64,000 nucleotides of DNA from Winogradskyella sp. (GCA_004211785.1 SHBX01000007.1:25325-89324), one strand, 5' to 3'; shown: positions 1 through 9,274, counted from the first letter of the stretch. Notes: generated by a model from the letters alone, not told the origin. Numbers and translations: made by a program.

Positions 1-2497
1 TATCATTATTCTGCCCTCCTATAATTCTTAATTTTATATGTTGCTTTCCTTTAATTTCAAATACATCTTTACCGTCTAATCCATAAACCCAAATCTCCTT
101 TGAGTCTTCGTCAAAGTGGACTCTATTGTGCAGCAATTGGTCTTTTTCTCCTTTCTTTATTGAATATATCTTAATACTTGTTTTATGGTCTGACAATGCT
201 TCTATTTCAAAATAATCTGGCTTATCAGTACCTCTAATAGTTACATATTTATTGATGTACTTGAAGTAACCATCCGATATTTTTTGAAGATTTGCACGTC
301 TCCCTTTAAGTTTTCTCTTAATTTCATCTATGGTTTTGTCTTGAACTTCTCTCGGGAACAATTTAAAAGCTTCATCTATTGCTTCATCTGTTAGGTTGTT
401 TTGAATATATTTTACCTGATTATCCCACAAATCTTTATCAGCTTGACACAATAAAAAGACATCTAATGGATAAGGCTCTACATTAAACCACTTTGGACTT
501 TTTAATTCCTCTTCGTATTTATGGAATAACCTTAACGGTGGGGAAACTGCTGTGGCAAAACCTAAAAGCGCACCATCATTCATCACAGAAAATGCTTGGT
601 CTCTATCTCTAGGCACTGGGCGATACATATTTTTACCATCCTCCATTTCAAACTTAGCCCAGCGCCATTGGTCTTCGTGTCTATCCCAATCACCGATAAG
701 CATATCAAATAAACGCGCCTTAATAAATGCTTCTTGGTCTAAGTAGTTGTTTCCACTTTTTCGCAGTTTTTTAATTAAATCATCAGTGCTGATTAAGGTA
801 TTTGAATTTCCAAAACTAGCTAAGTCTCCGTGACCTGATGCTGCTCGCTCTTCAATCATATATAGTTCGTCTCCAAACTCTTCATTAAACTCCTTGAGTG
901 CATTTTGCTTTGGGATATAATATAGTTTTGGATTTGAGTGATAGACACCAACAGCATCTGATAATACCCCGATAGTAAATGGAGCATAGGGATGAGATGC
1001 CGTGTAAATATCAAGCAACTGAGACTCTGCATAAGTGTTATCAAACTGCCCCTCAATATATTTATCCTTATAAACTACTGCTTGGATATATTGCGTTGCA
1101 CTTTTCCTGATGGCCCTCATAATATACTCCTTACCATCTTTGGTTACCAAACGAACAGATTTTGACTGATGTCCACCTCCTTTTCTTACGGGAGTTAAAC
1201 CCCCAAAAAGTGTATCTAAATTCACAACAGGTGCTTCGATATCTTGACTATAATATTTCCTGTAGCGTTCTCCCCATAAGTATTTGAAAAAGCCTGACTT
1301 TTCAGTTTCTTCTTTGGTGTAAACTGAAGACATTGCGGTTTTATCAGTCACCGCGGGATAACTATTTAATTCTGCTTCTCTATCTTTTTGTAAAACCTCA
1401 TGAACGAAAATTTCTTTGCTTCCATTATCATCAACACTATAAAAATTCACTTGAGACGAACCATCTGTAAATACATCTAATTTTGCATACCCCAATCCTC
1501 CATAGGAAAATATTCCTCCTCGTGTATTTTTAGTTGCTGAAGTTTTTGTAGCCGCACCACTTATGATTTGAGGTAAGTTATCTTGTTTAACAAACTGTAG
1601 ACTGTGCTCATGTCCAGAAACAAAAATTACTTTTTTAGATTCTTGCGAAATGGTAACTATACGATTACGTAGTTTCTGGTAGTTCTTATTTTGAATATCT
1701 TGAGTTGAAACACCTCCTGTTTTTCTAATCAAACTTTTTAACGAGCCAATTACAGGCAAAGGTTTTAGGTGCTGTTTTGCAGAGTATTGACCTCCGTGTG
1801 GCCCATTAGAAAACATTGGATGATGTAAGGCAACAAGCGTGATTTTATCACGATTCTTTTTAACTAATCCTTCAAATTCATCAAAAAATTTCGCTCGCGT
1901 TTTAATTTCGCAGTTATCATTTATTGTAGGATGCTCATTCCAATCTTCAAGATACCATTGTGTGTCGATAACTATTAAGACAATATCATCACTAATATCA
2001 ATTTTATCAATTGGGCAACCATTATTTGGTAAAAATGAAGATTTAGTAAGTCTATCTTCGATATATTTTTCTTGACGCTTTAAGCCTTTTAGTCCGTCTT
2101 TGCTATACCAATCATGATTTCCCGGGATGAATAGTGTGGTTCCTTTAAAATCCTCAACTACATCGATTTGTGCTTGAAGACTTTCTGCACTTGAAGCATA
2201 GCTAGGAGATTTCTTTTTAGGTAGCCCTTTAGGATATACATTATCTCCTAAAAATAGAATTGAAGTATTTTCTGGCTCAGTCTTTAGTTTTCTTTTCAAC
2301 TCAAGCAATACTTTACTTTTTATTCCTAACCCTTCTTGGTAACCAGCATCTCCTACAAGGTAAAAGGAATGCGAGAGTGTTTTGTCTAAATTTCTTTTTG
2401 AAATCACCTTGGTTTCATCTATCTGTATTTTGTGCGTTGCACAGGAAATAAACAAGCCTATTGTTAAAAGACAGGCTATTTTTTGAAAATTGCGCAT
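1..2497 (-). CDS. Metallophosphoesterase lipoprotein, C-terminus beyond left edge
   Basis: Read from the reverse strand, an open frame starts at ATG 2497 and is still open at base 1, so 832 codons are visible and the end is missing. The N-terminus is a lipoprotein signal with lipobox FISC (Cys19). Calcineurin-type metal motifs follow in order: VGDAG (Asp50), LGDN (Asp85), PGNHD (126-129), then ALHHP and SGHEH. The region after about residue 330 is not a phosphatase domain; in flavobacteria such long proteins often end in a surface-antigen (BamA/TamA-like) barrel, which cannot be checked here. It is the last gene of a four-gene operon, 22 bases after the DUF6268 gene. Substrate unknown; a phosphodiester or nucleotide substrate would suit the neighbours. 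Confidence 0.85.
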   Translation of the reverse strand, partial: MRNFQKIACLLTIGLFISCATHKIQIDETKVISKRNLDKTLSHSFYLVGDAGYQEGLGIKSKVLLELKRKLKTEPENTSILFLGDNVYPKGLPKKKSPSYASSAESLQAQIDVVEDFKGTTLFIPGNHDWYSKDGLKGLKRQEKYIEDRLTKSSFLPNNGCPIDKIDISDDIVLIVIDTQWYLEDWNEHPTINDNCEIKTRAKFFDEFEGLVKKNRDKITLVALHHPMFSNGPHGGQYSAKQHLKPLPVIGSLKSLIRKTGGVSTQDIQNKNYQKLRNRIVTISQESKKVIFVSGHEHSLQFVKQDNLPQIISGAATKTSATKNTRGGIFSYGGLGYAKLDVFTDGSSQVNFYSVDDNGSKEIFVHEVLQKDREAELNSYPAVTDKTAMSSVYTKEETEKSGFFKYLWGERYRKYYSQDIEAPVVNLDTLFGGLTPVRKGGGHQSKSVRLVTKDGKEYIMRAIRKSATQYIQAVVYKDKYIEGQFDNTYAESQLLDIYTASHPYAPFTIGVLSDAVGVYHSNPKLYYIPKQNALKEFNEEFGDELYMIEERAASGHGDLASFGNSNTLISTDDLIKKLRKSGNNYLDQEAFIKARLFDMLIGDWDRHEDQWRWAKFEMEDGKNMYRPVPRDRDQAFSVMNDGALLGFATAVSPPLRLFHKYEEELKSPKWFNVEPYPLDVFLLCQADKDLWDNQVKYIQNNLTDEAIDEAFKLFPREVQDKTIDEIKRKLKGRRANLQKISDGYFKYINKYVTIRGTDKPDYFEIEALSDHKTSIKIYSIKKGEKDQLLHNRVHFDEDSKEIWVYGLDGKDVFEIKGKQHIKLRIIGGQNND

Positions 2498-2519
2498 ATT
2501 TATTTGATATATCAATTGG

Positions 2520-3383
2520 TTAAATTTTTATTCTGACACCAGTTCTTAAGTAAATTGCATTATCACCATTTACTTCAAACAAGTCATCTGCATTATTATC
2601 TCTTAATCTTATGGTACTGGTAAAAATATATCCAGAAGCTAAGTACAGCTCTAAATGTTTTCTTATCTTAAAATTATATCTGAGTCCAGCAACTAAAACT
2701 CTTGCATTAAACTTCTCAACAACTCCATTTGTAACAGTAACCGTTTCTACAAGGTTAGAGTTAAAGCCGTCTATGCTTGCATAAGATTCTAAACTGTGTT
2801 TGTTGTTAAAGGTGTATTCTAAGTTCGTTTTGGGGAAACCTAACTTATAAGACCAATGCTCATTGATAATCCTATGATACCTAACAAATGGCAATGGGAA
2901 TGAAAACCCATTAAATGCATTGTAAACAACTCCAAGCAAAAGACTGTATTTTTTTGTTTCTTTTTCATCTTTAAGGAAAATCAATCCGCCTGAGATTCTA
3001 ACTTCTCTAAAGAATGCCGTGTTTTTTACCGAATTGGTAGTTACCCCTGGTTTTAATACCGCTGCTAATCTCCAATTTTTTTTTAATTTTTTTGTAAATC
3101 CAAGGTTTAGTTCAAAAGATTGAAAATCCCTTAGTGGCTCTGTATCAATTTCAAGTTTTTCAATTTGAATGACATCTACTATACTATAGTCTATTCCAAA
3201 TAAAAGATGTGTATCTTCTTTGATTTTTACAGGAATATTAAATAATGCTCTAATACGATTAAACTCAAAATCTTGATTACTTCCTTTTGGTATATGAACA
3301 ACATCCACCCTCGCTAAATCAAACTGTGCATTTGATTTCACAAAAGTCAACACTACCCCAATTAATACCAAATACCTTCTCAT
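2520..3383 (-). CDS. DUF6268-family outer membrane beta-barrel protein
   Basis: 287 residues. A cleavable signal peptide ends near SNAQ (residues 17-20). The rest is alternating hydrophobic/polar strands with many aromatic girdle residues and a terminal RTGVRIKI strand, as expected for a small outer-membrane barrel. The sequence resembles the DUF6268 family that I know from flavobacteria; the function of that family is not established. It sits 4 bases after the DUF2652 gene and 22 bases before the metallophosphoesterase on the same strand, so it is almost surely cotranscribed with both. It could carry ligand or signal across the outer membrane for the operon, but that is inference only. Confidence 0.75.
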   Translation of the reverse strand: MRRYLVLIGVVLTFVKSNAQFDLARVDVVHIPKGSNQDFEFNRIRALFNIPVKIKEDTHLLFGIDYSIVDVIQIEKLEIDTEPLRDFQSFELNLGFTKKLKKNWRLAAVLKPGVTTNSVKNTAFFREVRISGGLIFLKDEKETKKYSLLLGVVYNAFNGFSFPLPFVRYHRIINEHWSYKLGFPKTNLEYTFNNKHSLESYASIDGFNSNLVETVTVTNGVVEKFNARVLVAGLRYNFKIRKHLELYLASGYIFTSTIRLRDNNADDLFEVNGDNAIYLRTGVRIKI

Positions 3384-3387
3384 GATT

Positions 3388-4446
3388 CTAACTTGATAGA
3401 TTATTTAGTTTAATTTTCAATTCAAAGATGCTATGCAACCAGGCTTCTTTAAGAAACATTATAGTCTTCTCTCTATCTTGAAATGATTTACTAAACCTGA
3501 CAAAAACTTCGAGATTTAATTGAAGGGTTTGATTTTTTTGTTGAAGCGTGATGTAATATTGGTAGTCATCAATATTTGGCATATCGTACGTACGTTCTCC
3601 ATAACCTCTTTCACTAGTGTTTAATTCCCATTTGAGAGTTTCTACATTGACAACATTACTCCCGACAATGCATTGATGAATTGTCTTAGCTTGATTTATT
3701 CTAAAGTCATCAAACTCTAGATTATTTATCAATTTGTACCATTTGGTTCTATTACGTAAGTCGCTGATATAGTTAATTGCCTTATTAATGTCCCCTGATA
3801 TTTCTATATTAAAATTAATTTCTGGTTCGCGAGAAGGCTTAGAAGTCAATTTAACTTCAATATTACTCGGCTTCGCAATAGGCTTTAATTCGGTAAATGC
3901 ATATTGAGATATTCCGTGGTCGTAAACATCCTCATTAATTGTGAATTCAGAGATTGAACTTTCTTCTTCTTTATAAAAGTCTAACGTCGATTGAGATATT
4001 AATAAGTACTGGTCTGATGGAATACTATTCTTTAATAGTCTATGGATTTTAATAACATCAGCACCATAAGGCTTTACAATATCTTTAACTCTCATAAACG
4101 AAATTTCACCGTAATGAATGAGAAATTTAATTTTTAAATCTTGAGCAGAAACGCAAGCTCCACACTCACATATTCTGCTAGTATTATAGCGTTGAATGTG
4201 CTCTGAAAATGCATTAAGCATTTTTTTTGATTGCACTAGCAATTCAGAAAACAAAGGGAAATCCGTTGTGTACATAAACAACGCATCTCCTTCTATTTCA
4301 ACCAATTTCAATTCAATAATGTTATTGTCTAATAAAATTTCTAATAACTCAGAGATAATGTGCTTACTATGCTCAATTTCAGTGGAAGTAACAAAATTTG
4401 TAAACCCACTAATGTCTGGCATAAAATATAGTGCATACTCTTTCAT
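3388..4446 (-). CDS. DUF2652 protein: class III nucleotide cyclase-like domain plus SRPBCC-like domain
   Basis: 352 residues. The start has the class III cyclase signature PDISGFT with Asp11, and a second motif EIEGDALF with Asp54, matching the two metal-binding aspartates of that fold. Four residues before Asp54 is Glu50, where guanylate cyclases carry Glu and adenylate cyclases Lys. Further on are a Cys cluster CECGAC (93-98), LIHYGEIS (109-116) and GADVIKIHR (128-136), which aligns with the GDxVNxAxR transition-state motif but has Ile132 in place of Asn while keeping Arg136. Residues from about 210 look like a START/SRPBCC domain. The stop lies 4 bases before the DUF6268 start, and the HD-Pycsar effector gene is 4 bases upstream. 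It may be an active or degenerate cyclase. Confidence 0.8.
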   Translation of the reverse strand: MKEYALYFMPDISGFTNFVTSTEIEHSKHIISELLEILLDNNIIELKLVEIEGDALFMYTTDFPLFSELLVQSKKMLNAFSEHIQRYNTSRICECGACVSAQDLKIKFLIHYGEISFMRVKDIVKPYGADVIKIHRLLKNSIPSDQYLLISQSTLDFYKEEESSISEFTINEDVYDHGISQYAFTELKPIAKPSNIEVKLTSKPSREPEINFNIEISGDINKAINYISDLRNRTKWYKLINNLEFDDFRINQAKTIHQCIVGSNVVNVETLKWELNTSERGYGERTYDMPNIDDYQYYITLQQKNQTLQLNLEVFVRFSKSFQDREKTIMFLKEAWLHSIFELKIKLNNLSS

Positions 4447-4450
4447 AAGA

Positions 4451-5596
4451 TTAAACAGCTTTATTAAGCATTACCGAAAATACCGCAATAGAAATCAAAA
4501 GCCCTACCAGGAAAACATTATATGTTATCCGCAGTAAATTGTACTTTTTGTGTAGCACTTTTCCAAGAAAATAAAGGTCTGTAATTAGCGAATCGTATAG
4601 ATAATCCTTATCCTGCATCATCTCATGCATACCATGCTTATAATCTTCTAAGGATACGTCGTGAAAATTCCCAAAAAACAAAAGGTTGACTTTACGATTT
4701 TTAATGTCCTCCCTCGTAAAAGTTCCTTGGGTTACTTTTGGTCGTGTGGAAAATATAGAAAATATAATAGCCACTACACTAAACCCTATTAAGGAAATAG
4801 CTGGCCAGATTAAGTGTGCGTTAGAAGGGTTGTCTAATTTTGGAATAAGAGTAGACAAAGCAACCGAAATAATAATAGCATTAACCGACAAAAGAATATT
4901 GGCCTTAGCATCAGCTATATCACTTAGCTTCATATGATTTTTTAATGCTACTCTAAAAGCTGTTTCAACACCTTTTTCTGGAATATCTTTTTTAGCCTTT
5001 TTAATTGCATTCTTATCACGTTCTTTATACAGACTGAATAATAATTTTTCTTTTACTAGCTGCCAATTTGCTTTAGCGTAATCTGTTAAAAACCTATGTT
5101 TTTCTATATAATTTATGTTCCTATCATTCCAAGAGTCTAAATCTATTCTATCATTTTCAAGCATCTCGCGCTCCCTTCTTAGAAGGTCAGAATAATTTAA
5201 AAAAATTTTATTAGACAGGTCGCCATTAATAGCATCATTTAAAACTCTATCTAAATTTGTTTTAAGTTCTTTTTTGGGGTCTGTTGATTGAATGATTGCT
5301 CTCACCTTATTTATAAATACGCTACTCTTACCTTGTTCTTGTAAATAAAACCCGCATTTATCCGCAGCTAAATCTTCATGATTTTCAAAATCGACTTGGT
5401 AAGTAACATCATGAAAATACGCAGCTATCACTAAGGCCTCTGTATCAATTGCATCTAGACCTTCACCTACCGCTAGAACTTTGGCATAGTTTACAACACG
5501 AATAGTACTATCAAAATTATGGTAAGGAAGATGCCTAATATTTTCTTGAAACAGGTTATAAATTATATTTTCTATGTCTTTGAACAATTCTGCCAT
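4451..5596 (-). CDS. HD domain fused to Pycsar-type transmembrane effector
   Basis: 381 residues, first gene of the four-gene operon. Residues 20-185 form an HD phosphohydrolase-like domain: His26, the HD pair at 62-63, His73, and Asp121/Asp126 in DAINGD. Residues 222-381 match the membrane module annotated as the Pycsar effector domain, with the signature SDIADAKANILLSVNA (225-240) and predicted membrane helices at about 232-254, 263-284 and 359-378. In Pycsar defence a pyrimidine cyclase makes cCMP or cUMP that triggers such membrane proteins. Here the next gene is a class III cyclase-like DUF2652 protein. The HD part could sense or hydrolyse a nucleotide; the chain may be a signalling housekeeping protein rather than a defence effector. 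Confidence 0.85.
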   Translation of the reverse strand: MAELFKDIENIIYNLFQENIRHLPYHNFDSTIRVVNYAKVLAVGEGLDAIDTEALVIAAYFHDVTYQVDFENHEDLAADKCGFYLQEQGKSSVFINKVRAIIQSTDPKKELKTNLDRVLNDAINGDLSNKIFLNYSDLLRREREMLENDRIDLDSWNDRNINYIEKHRFLTDYAKANWQLVKEKLLFSLYKERDKNAIKKAKKDIPEKGVETAFRVALKNHMKLSDIADAKANILLSVNAIIISVALSTLIPKLDNPSNAHLIWPAISLIGFSVVAIIFSIFSTRPKVTQGTFTREDIKNRKVNLLFFGNFHDVSLEDYKHGMHEMMQDKDYLYDSLITDLYFLGKVLHKKYNLLRITYNVFLVGLLISIAVFSVMLNKAV

Positions 5597-5621
5597 TCAC
5601 TTATAATATTGTTTTTGTTAA

Positions 5622-5652
5622 GAAAAAAAGTGGCGCCTAAAAAGACGCCACT
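5622..5652 (-). terminator. Rho-independent terminator after the lactonase-like gene
   Basis: AGTGGCG (5629-5635) pairs with CGCCACT (5646-5652), a 7-bp GC-rich stem. On the minus strand it is followed by seven Ts (5623-5629). It separates the propeller gene from the HD-Pycsar operon, so that operon starts from its own promoter between about 5597 and 5621. Confidence 0.75.
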
Positions 5653-5691
5653 CTAATATGATTAAAAATGGATTGTCTTTAGACGGTTTCT

Positions 5692-7038
5692 TTACAGCAC
5701 AGTCATTCCATAAGTCCCTACCGCAGGAAGATGTCTGGAAGAAAAGTCACTAACTTTAACTAAATCTCCATTAGGTAAAACTTTAAACATTATACCAGAT
5801 CCTTTATTTCCTACAAGTTGGTAGATATACTTACCGTCATTGCTTAGATTCAAATCACTGTAAAACATCATCTCACTATTATCTTTATAAGCTTTTTCGT
5901 TCTTAAGCTCTAGGGAGCCATTATTTCCTATACTATAACTAGTAATAGAACTAGATAATGCATTCGCGGCCCAAAGGGTTTTCCCATCTTGAGAGGCTTC
6001 TACCCAGCAATTTGCTATTTGTCCACCTTCCATATTATTGCCTGTATAAACATCCCCTGACATCAAAGAAATAATTCCTTCTCCATCAATTACGAAAGAG
6101 GAAGTTGAGCCAGTCTGCCATGAGTAGAGAGGCGATTGCGGAACCTTGTTTTTCTCTTCACGCAGCATGCCTTTATTATCTAAAAATCTAGCTTCTGAAA
6201 CAAGAACCACATTTTTGTTTCCTTTTTTTACAATATCAAATCCTACAGGGATTGCTAACCATCTGCCGTTTTTTGCATCGTGCGGACAAGCAGCCATAGA
6301 AACTGGCTCCTTACTTAGAGAACCATTTGGCATAACACCGTACACTTTCACTAATCCAGTTACTAACTCATTGACTACTAAAAATTTTCCATCGGGTGTA
6401 AAAGCGACACAAGATGGTCGAGCTTTTAAATCTCTTTTTGAGCCAGAAATTGGAGTTAATTTCCCATTTCCATCTACGATATAGCCCATTAGATTTCCAG
6501 TGAAAGGAGGTGTTGGTGTCTTAGATGTGCCAGCACTTGCTACATAAACCAAGTTTTTTGAAGAAGCTATGCTTAATGGGTGAGCATCACCAGCGGCCTT
6601 AGTATCTACCAGTTTTAGAGTTCGGTCTGGCATTACATTAAATGAACTTATTGTACCATCTCCTGAATTAACAACAAAGATGTTTCTGTTATTCTCAGAT
6701 TTATAAACCCCATACTCTGAAATTAGTGGGTCGATACCATCTTTTAATGGATGAGTCTCATCATAACCCCAATCAAAAATTTCGATGTTCCCAGTTCCTC
6801 TTCCACCTGTTTTAAATTCCCCTAAAGGTTTCATTGTCCCATCAGTCATTCTAGCAAAACCAACCAAAGAGTTATTATCAGTTTTGTTTGTTGCGATATA
6901 AATCGATTCTACTATCTCCGTTTTCGACATACTAGTATTCGTCGAATCCGTCACTACAGACCTAGTATTCGCCTTACACGAAGTAAAAGACAGTAAGGCA
7001 AATATGCCTATGATGTAATAATTTTTTAAGTGTTTCAT
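5692..7038 (-). CDS. Lactonase-like beta-propeller lipoprotein
   Basis: 448 residues from ATG 7038. This start was chosen over one 12 codons upstream because the chain then opens with a clean lipoprotein signal ending at FTSC, and because it removes overlap with the preceding gene. The mature part holds repeated blade sequences (for example RNIFVVNSGDGTIS, GKFLVVNELVTG, GKTLWAANALSSS, GKYIYQLVGNKG), typical of the 6-phosphogluconolactonase/lactonase propeller fold. Known relatives hydrolyse sugar lactones, but a periplasmic lipoprotein beside haem proteins may have another substrate. It lies 25 bases after the small outer-membrane protein gene and ends at a strong terminator, so it is the last gene of that unit. 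Confidence 0.75.
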   Translation of the reverse strand: MKHLKNYYIIGIFALLSFTSCKANTRSVVTDSTNTSMSKTEIVESIYIATNKTDNNSLVGFARMTDGTMKPLGEFKTGGRGTGNIEIFDWGYDETHPLKDGIDPLISEYGVYKSENNRNIFVVNSGDGTISSFNVMPDRTLKLVDTKAAGDAHPLSIASSKNLVYVASAGTSKTPTPPFTGNLMGYIVDGNGKLTPISGSKRDLKARPSCVAFTPDGKFLVVNELVTGLVKVYGVMPNGSLSKEPVSMAACPHDAKNGRWLAIPVGFDIVKKGNKNVVLVSEARFLDNKGMLREEKNKVPQSPLYSWQTGSTSSFVIDGEGIISLMSGDVYTGNNMEGGQIANCWVEASQDGKTLWAANALSSSITSYSIGNNGSLELKNEKAYKDNSEMMFYSDLNLSNDGKYIYQLVGNKGSGIMFKVLPNGDLVKVSDFSSRHLPAVGTYGMTVL

Positions 7039-7063
7039 TATCTTAATTTTTGGTTTTTTATAT

Positions 7064-7555
7064 TTAAAATTCATAACTTAAATGAAAGCCTCCAAAATAT
7101 CTAAATTCTTCTCCCACTAGAGCTCCGAGGGTAGGTCCTGCGTGGAATTCACCTATTTCAAAAGCCCATTCTGTTTCTACATATGCAGACAGTTCTAAAT
7201 CTTTGTGAGAATTAGGTAAAGAAAAACTTGGCCCAACGTTAACCGTTAGGAACTTATATGGTTTGTGGCTTATTAACCCTGCTAGTTCATGTCCAATCTC
7301 CGAGTCTTCTTCAAAAACAATTGTGTACCCGACGCCAAATGCCCATTTATGTGTCGTCCAATAAGTAAGATGAAGTTCAGTTGCAAAATCAGTAATAGAT
7401 TCTTCAGTATTACGAATGAACAAACCTGAAAGCACTGCTTCGAATCCTGGTTTTTCATCTGTATGTTTTATATGCTCTTTCTCACCATTATCATCGTGTT
7501 GACCAAGTAGTGTTATAGAAAATAAAATAGCACAAATTAAAAGTAGTTTTTGCAT
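7064..7555 (-). CDS. Small outer-membrane-type beta protein, copy A
   Basis: 163 residues from ATG 7555 (MQKLLLICA...), preferred to the start 4 codons upstream. A signal peptide ends near LLGQ. The mature chain alternates strand-like segments and ends in GGFHLSYEF, a C-terminal aromatic typical of outer-membrane barrels. A close paralogue lies at 41157-41621, sharing LHLTYWTTHKWAFGVGYT-like and FGG.H.SYEF segments. Both copies sit beside cytochrome P460 genes, which suggests a common role. It lies between DUF6787 (30 bases upstream) and the propeller gene. Function not known to me. Confidence 0.75.
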   Translation of the reverse strand: MQKLLLICAILFSITLLGQHDDNGEKEHIKHTDEKPGFEAVLSGLFIRNTEESITDFATELHLTYWTTHKWAFGVGYTIVFEEDSEIGHELAGLISHKPYKFLTVNVGPSFSLPNSHKDLELSAYVETEWAFEIGEFHAGPTLGALVGEEFRYFGGFHLSYEF

Positions 7556-7584
7556 ATTAATTAGCATCTGTATCTATGTTTATT

Positions 7585-7890
7585 TTAATCCCTAACCAAT
7601 TGCTTAAACCCAATTCGCGAAAGCATTTTTTTTTCAAATTTCCAGAAGAATTTATACTGACCAAATAATGCTCCCAAAGCCACCAATAAAAACTGGTATA
7701 CTATAAAGACGACGAGTATTCGCAAAGCCCAAAATAAAATTGGGTTCAGAGTTTCTATCGTAATCCCCAAAAAGGTAAGGATGGGTTTTGCAAAAAATAA
7801 CGACAGCGACCCATTTAACGAAAAAACCAATAGAATTATAAATAACTGAAAGTTTGACTCAATGCCCCATCGTTGTTTTAGTTTTTTCAT
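7585..7890 (-). CDS. DUF6787-family small membrane protein
   Basis: 101 residues, with hydrophobic spans at about 15-42 and 48-76, and a basic C-terminal tail (FWKFEKKMLSRIGFKQLVRD) that should face the cytoplasm. I recognise the pattern as DUF6787, a short flavobacterial family without assigned function. It is the first gene of a three-gene unit with the small outer-membrane protein and the propeller lipoprotein. A short frame on the opposite strand over its 5' end is a shadow. The 219 bases upstream to the P460 gene hold no gene that I can support. Confidence 0.65.
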   Translation of the reverse strand: MKKLKQRWGIESNFQLFIILLVFSLNGSLSLFFAKPILTFLGITIETLNPILFWALRILVVFIVYQFLLVALGALFGQYKFFWKFEKKMLSRIGFKQLVRD

Positions 7891-8109
7891 AAAATATCAT
7901 TTTGGATTACTTATTATTTTATTGAACTTGTTGGTTTTTATCCGCTCCAATAAACTTCAGAAATTAAAACCGAAAAAACAGAATATAATCTATGTACTAC
8001 AACATCAATCCAAAACCAATCGTTCAGAATATATATGCTTACTTCGGTTTTTATTTCATAAGCAAACGCTCATTAAAAGCTAAATAGCGGGGGATTTTTA
8101 TTTAATTAA

Positions 8110-9219
8110 TCATTTTATGAACGTAGCTCGAACCATATCTTGCCCTATACTATGACACGAAACGCACCCTCGAACTCCATTACCTAAAGCTGCTTTGGAA
8201 GCAATATCATCTCTATCTGTGACTTCGTACCAAAACCAACCTTTTCCACCATCAGTTTCGTCTCCTGTTTTAAGCATTACCGCCCATCCATATTGCTTAC
8301 CATCTTTAAATTGCTCTTTGACAGCATAAGAACCTATTGGATGTTCCGAATTCCCTGCTTTTACAGACTCTGCTAGTTTATCACTGACAAAGGTTCTAAC
8401 ATATTCATGAGGTCCAGCAGACTTGTGCTGCTCTTTCTCTTGCATCTTTAAAGATTTATACTTCTCAGATTTCAGGTAAGCATACAACTCCTTTTCATCC
8501 GTTGGTATATCGAACTTTTTCTCAGGTGTAGGCGCTGATGCTTCCCAAAGACCTACTTTTTTGCTAGCTTTTTTTTTTTCGGATGCTGTTCTTGCCGATA
8601 AATCTTCAGGACTACCTTTCCCTGCATTCTTAGCAGCTCTTAATACTGGATAATATTGCGTAAAAACAAAATCGTCATCTGCATTGCTATCGTGACATGC
8701 TGCGCAAGCCTCATATGGGAAAGGTTTTGTTTTATCTTTTAATGTTCCAACTTTTGGCTGAGTGAAACTAAAAATAGCCCAATTCCCAGGCTCATCTGGA
8801 AAATGCTCTGCACTTTTTACTGAAGCCTCTAGACCTATAAACTCCCCCATAAAATATCCGTTCCCACTAACAGCTCCTGTCGAACCAACACTAACAAGCT
8901 CCTTCATTATTATAGTTCCTTCTTTGAACTCACCTGTATTCTTGTAATGGTCATAACTTGCAGGGTCTATGTAAACATTATGCATCTCAGGAAAGGCGGC
9001 TTTCCCATTATTCAAATCGTTAGGTGTCACGGGCGTACCAACGTAAACCCAAGACCTATACCCAGTGGGTCTAATTAATTCACCATTCTCCATAGTGAAA
9101 TACGCTTTGTCTTTGTAGGTAGAGCTATCTGCCATATCAGAATTTCCTTCTTTATTATTGCACGAAGTAAATACCAATAGCAAAGCTGTTAATGCAAGGG
9201 CAATTGATTTAATTTTCAT
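8110..9219 (-). CDS. Tandem cytochrome P460-family lipoprotein, copy A
   Basis: 369 residues. The lipobox is FTSC (Cys20). The first P460-type domain (about 35-200) ends in the haem site CAACH (172-176) followed by DDDFVFTQYYPVLR; Lys106 in IIMKEL is a candidate for the P460 haem-crosslink lysine. A second, shorter domain (about 235-369) ends in CVSCH (352-356). Members of the family bind NO or oxidise hydroxylamine; two haem domains in one chain is less usual. Copies of this protein occur at 42359-43471 (two domains) and 41723-42334 (one domain). An AraC regulator lies directly upstream on the same strand and a shared 17-bp box is in the gap. Confidence 0.85.
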   Translation of the reverse strand: MKIKSIALALTALLLVFTSCNNKEGNSDMADSSTYKDKAYFTMENGELIRPTGYRSWVYVGTPVTPNDLNNGKAAFPEMHNVYIDPASYDHYKNTGEFKEGTIIMKELVSVGSTGAVSGNGYFMGEFIGLEASVKSAEHFPDEPGNWAIFSFTQPKVGTLKDKTKPFPYEACAACHDSNADDDFVFTQYYPVLRAAKNAGKGSPEDLSARTASEKKKASKKVGLWEASAPTPEKKFDIPTDEKELYAYLKSEKYKSLKMQEKEQHKSAGPHEYVRTFVSDKLAESVKAGNSEHPIGSYAVKEQFKDGKQYGWAVMLKTGDETDGGKGWFWYEVTDRDDIASKAALGNGVRGCVSCHSIGQDMVRATFIK

Positions 9220-9274
9220 ATTGTTTAGTTTTATTTAGTAAATGTTAAAATTATATAATGTGTTACGCATATCT

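Noticed and set aside
7862..8083. 73-codon frame overlapping the DUF6787 start on the opposite strand
   Set aside because: No signal, no motif, composition of an antisense shadow, and it overlaps a supported gene.
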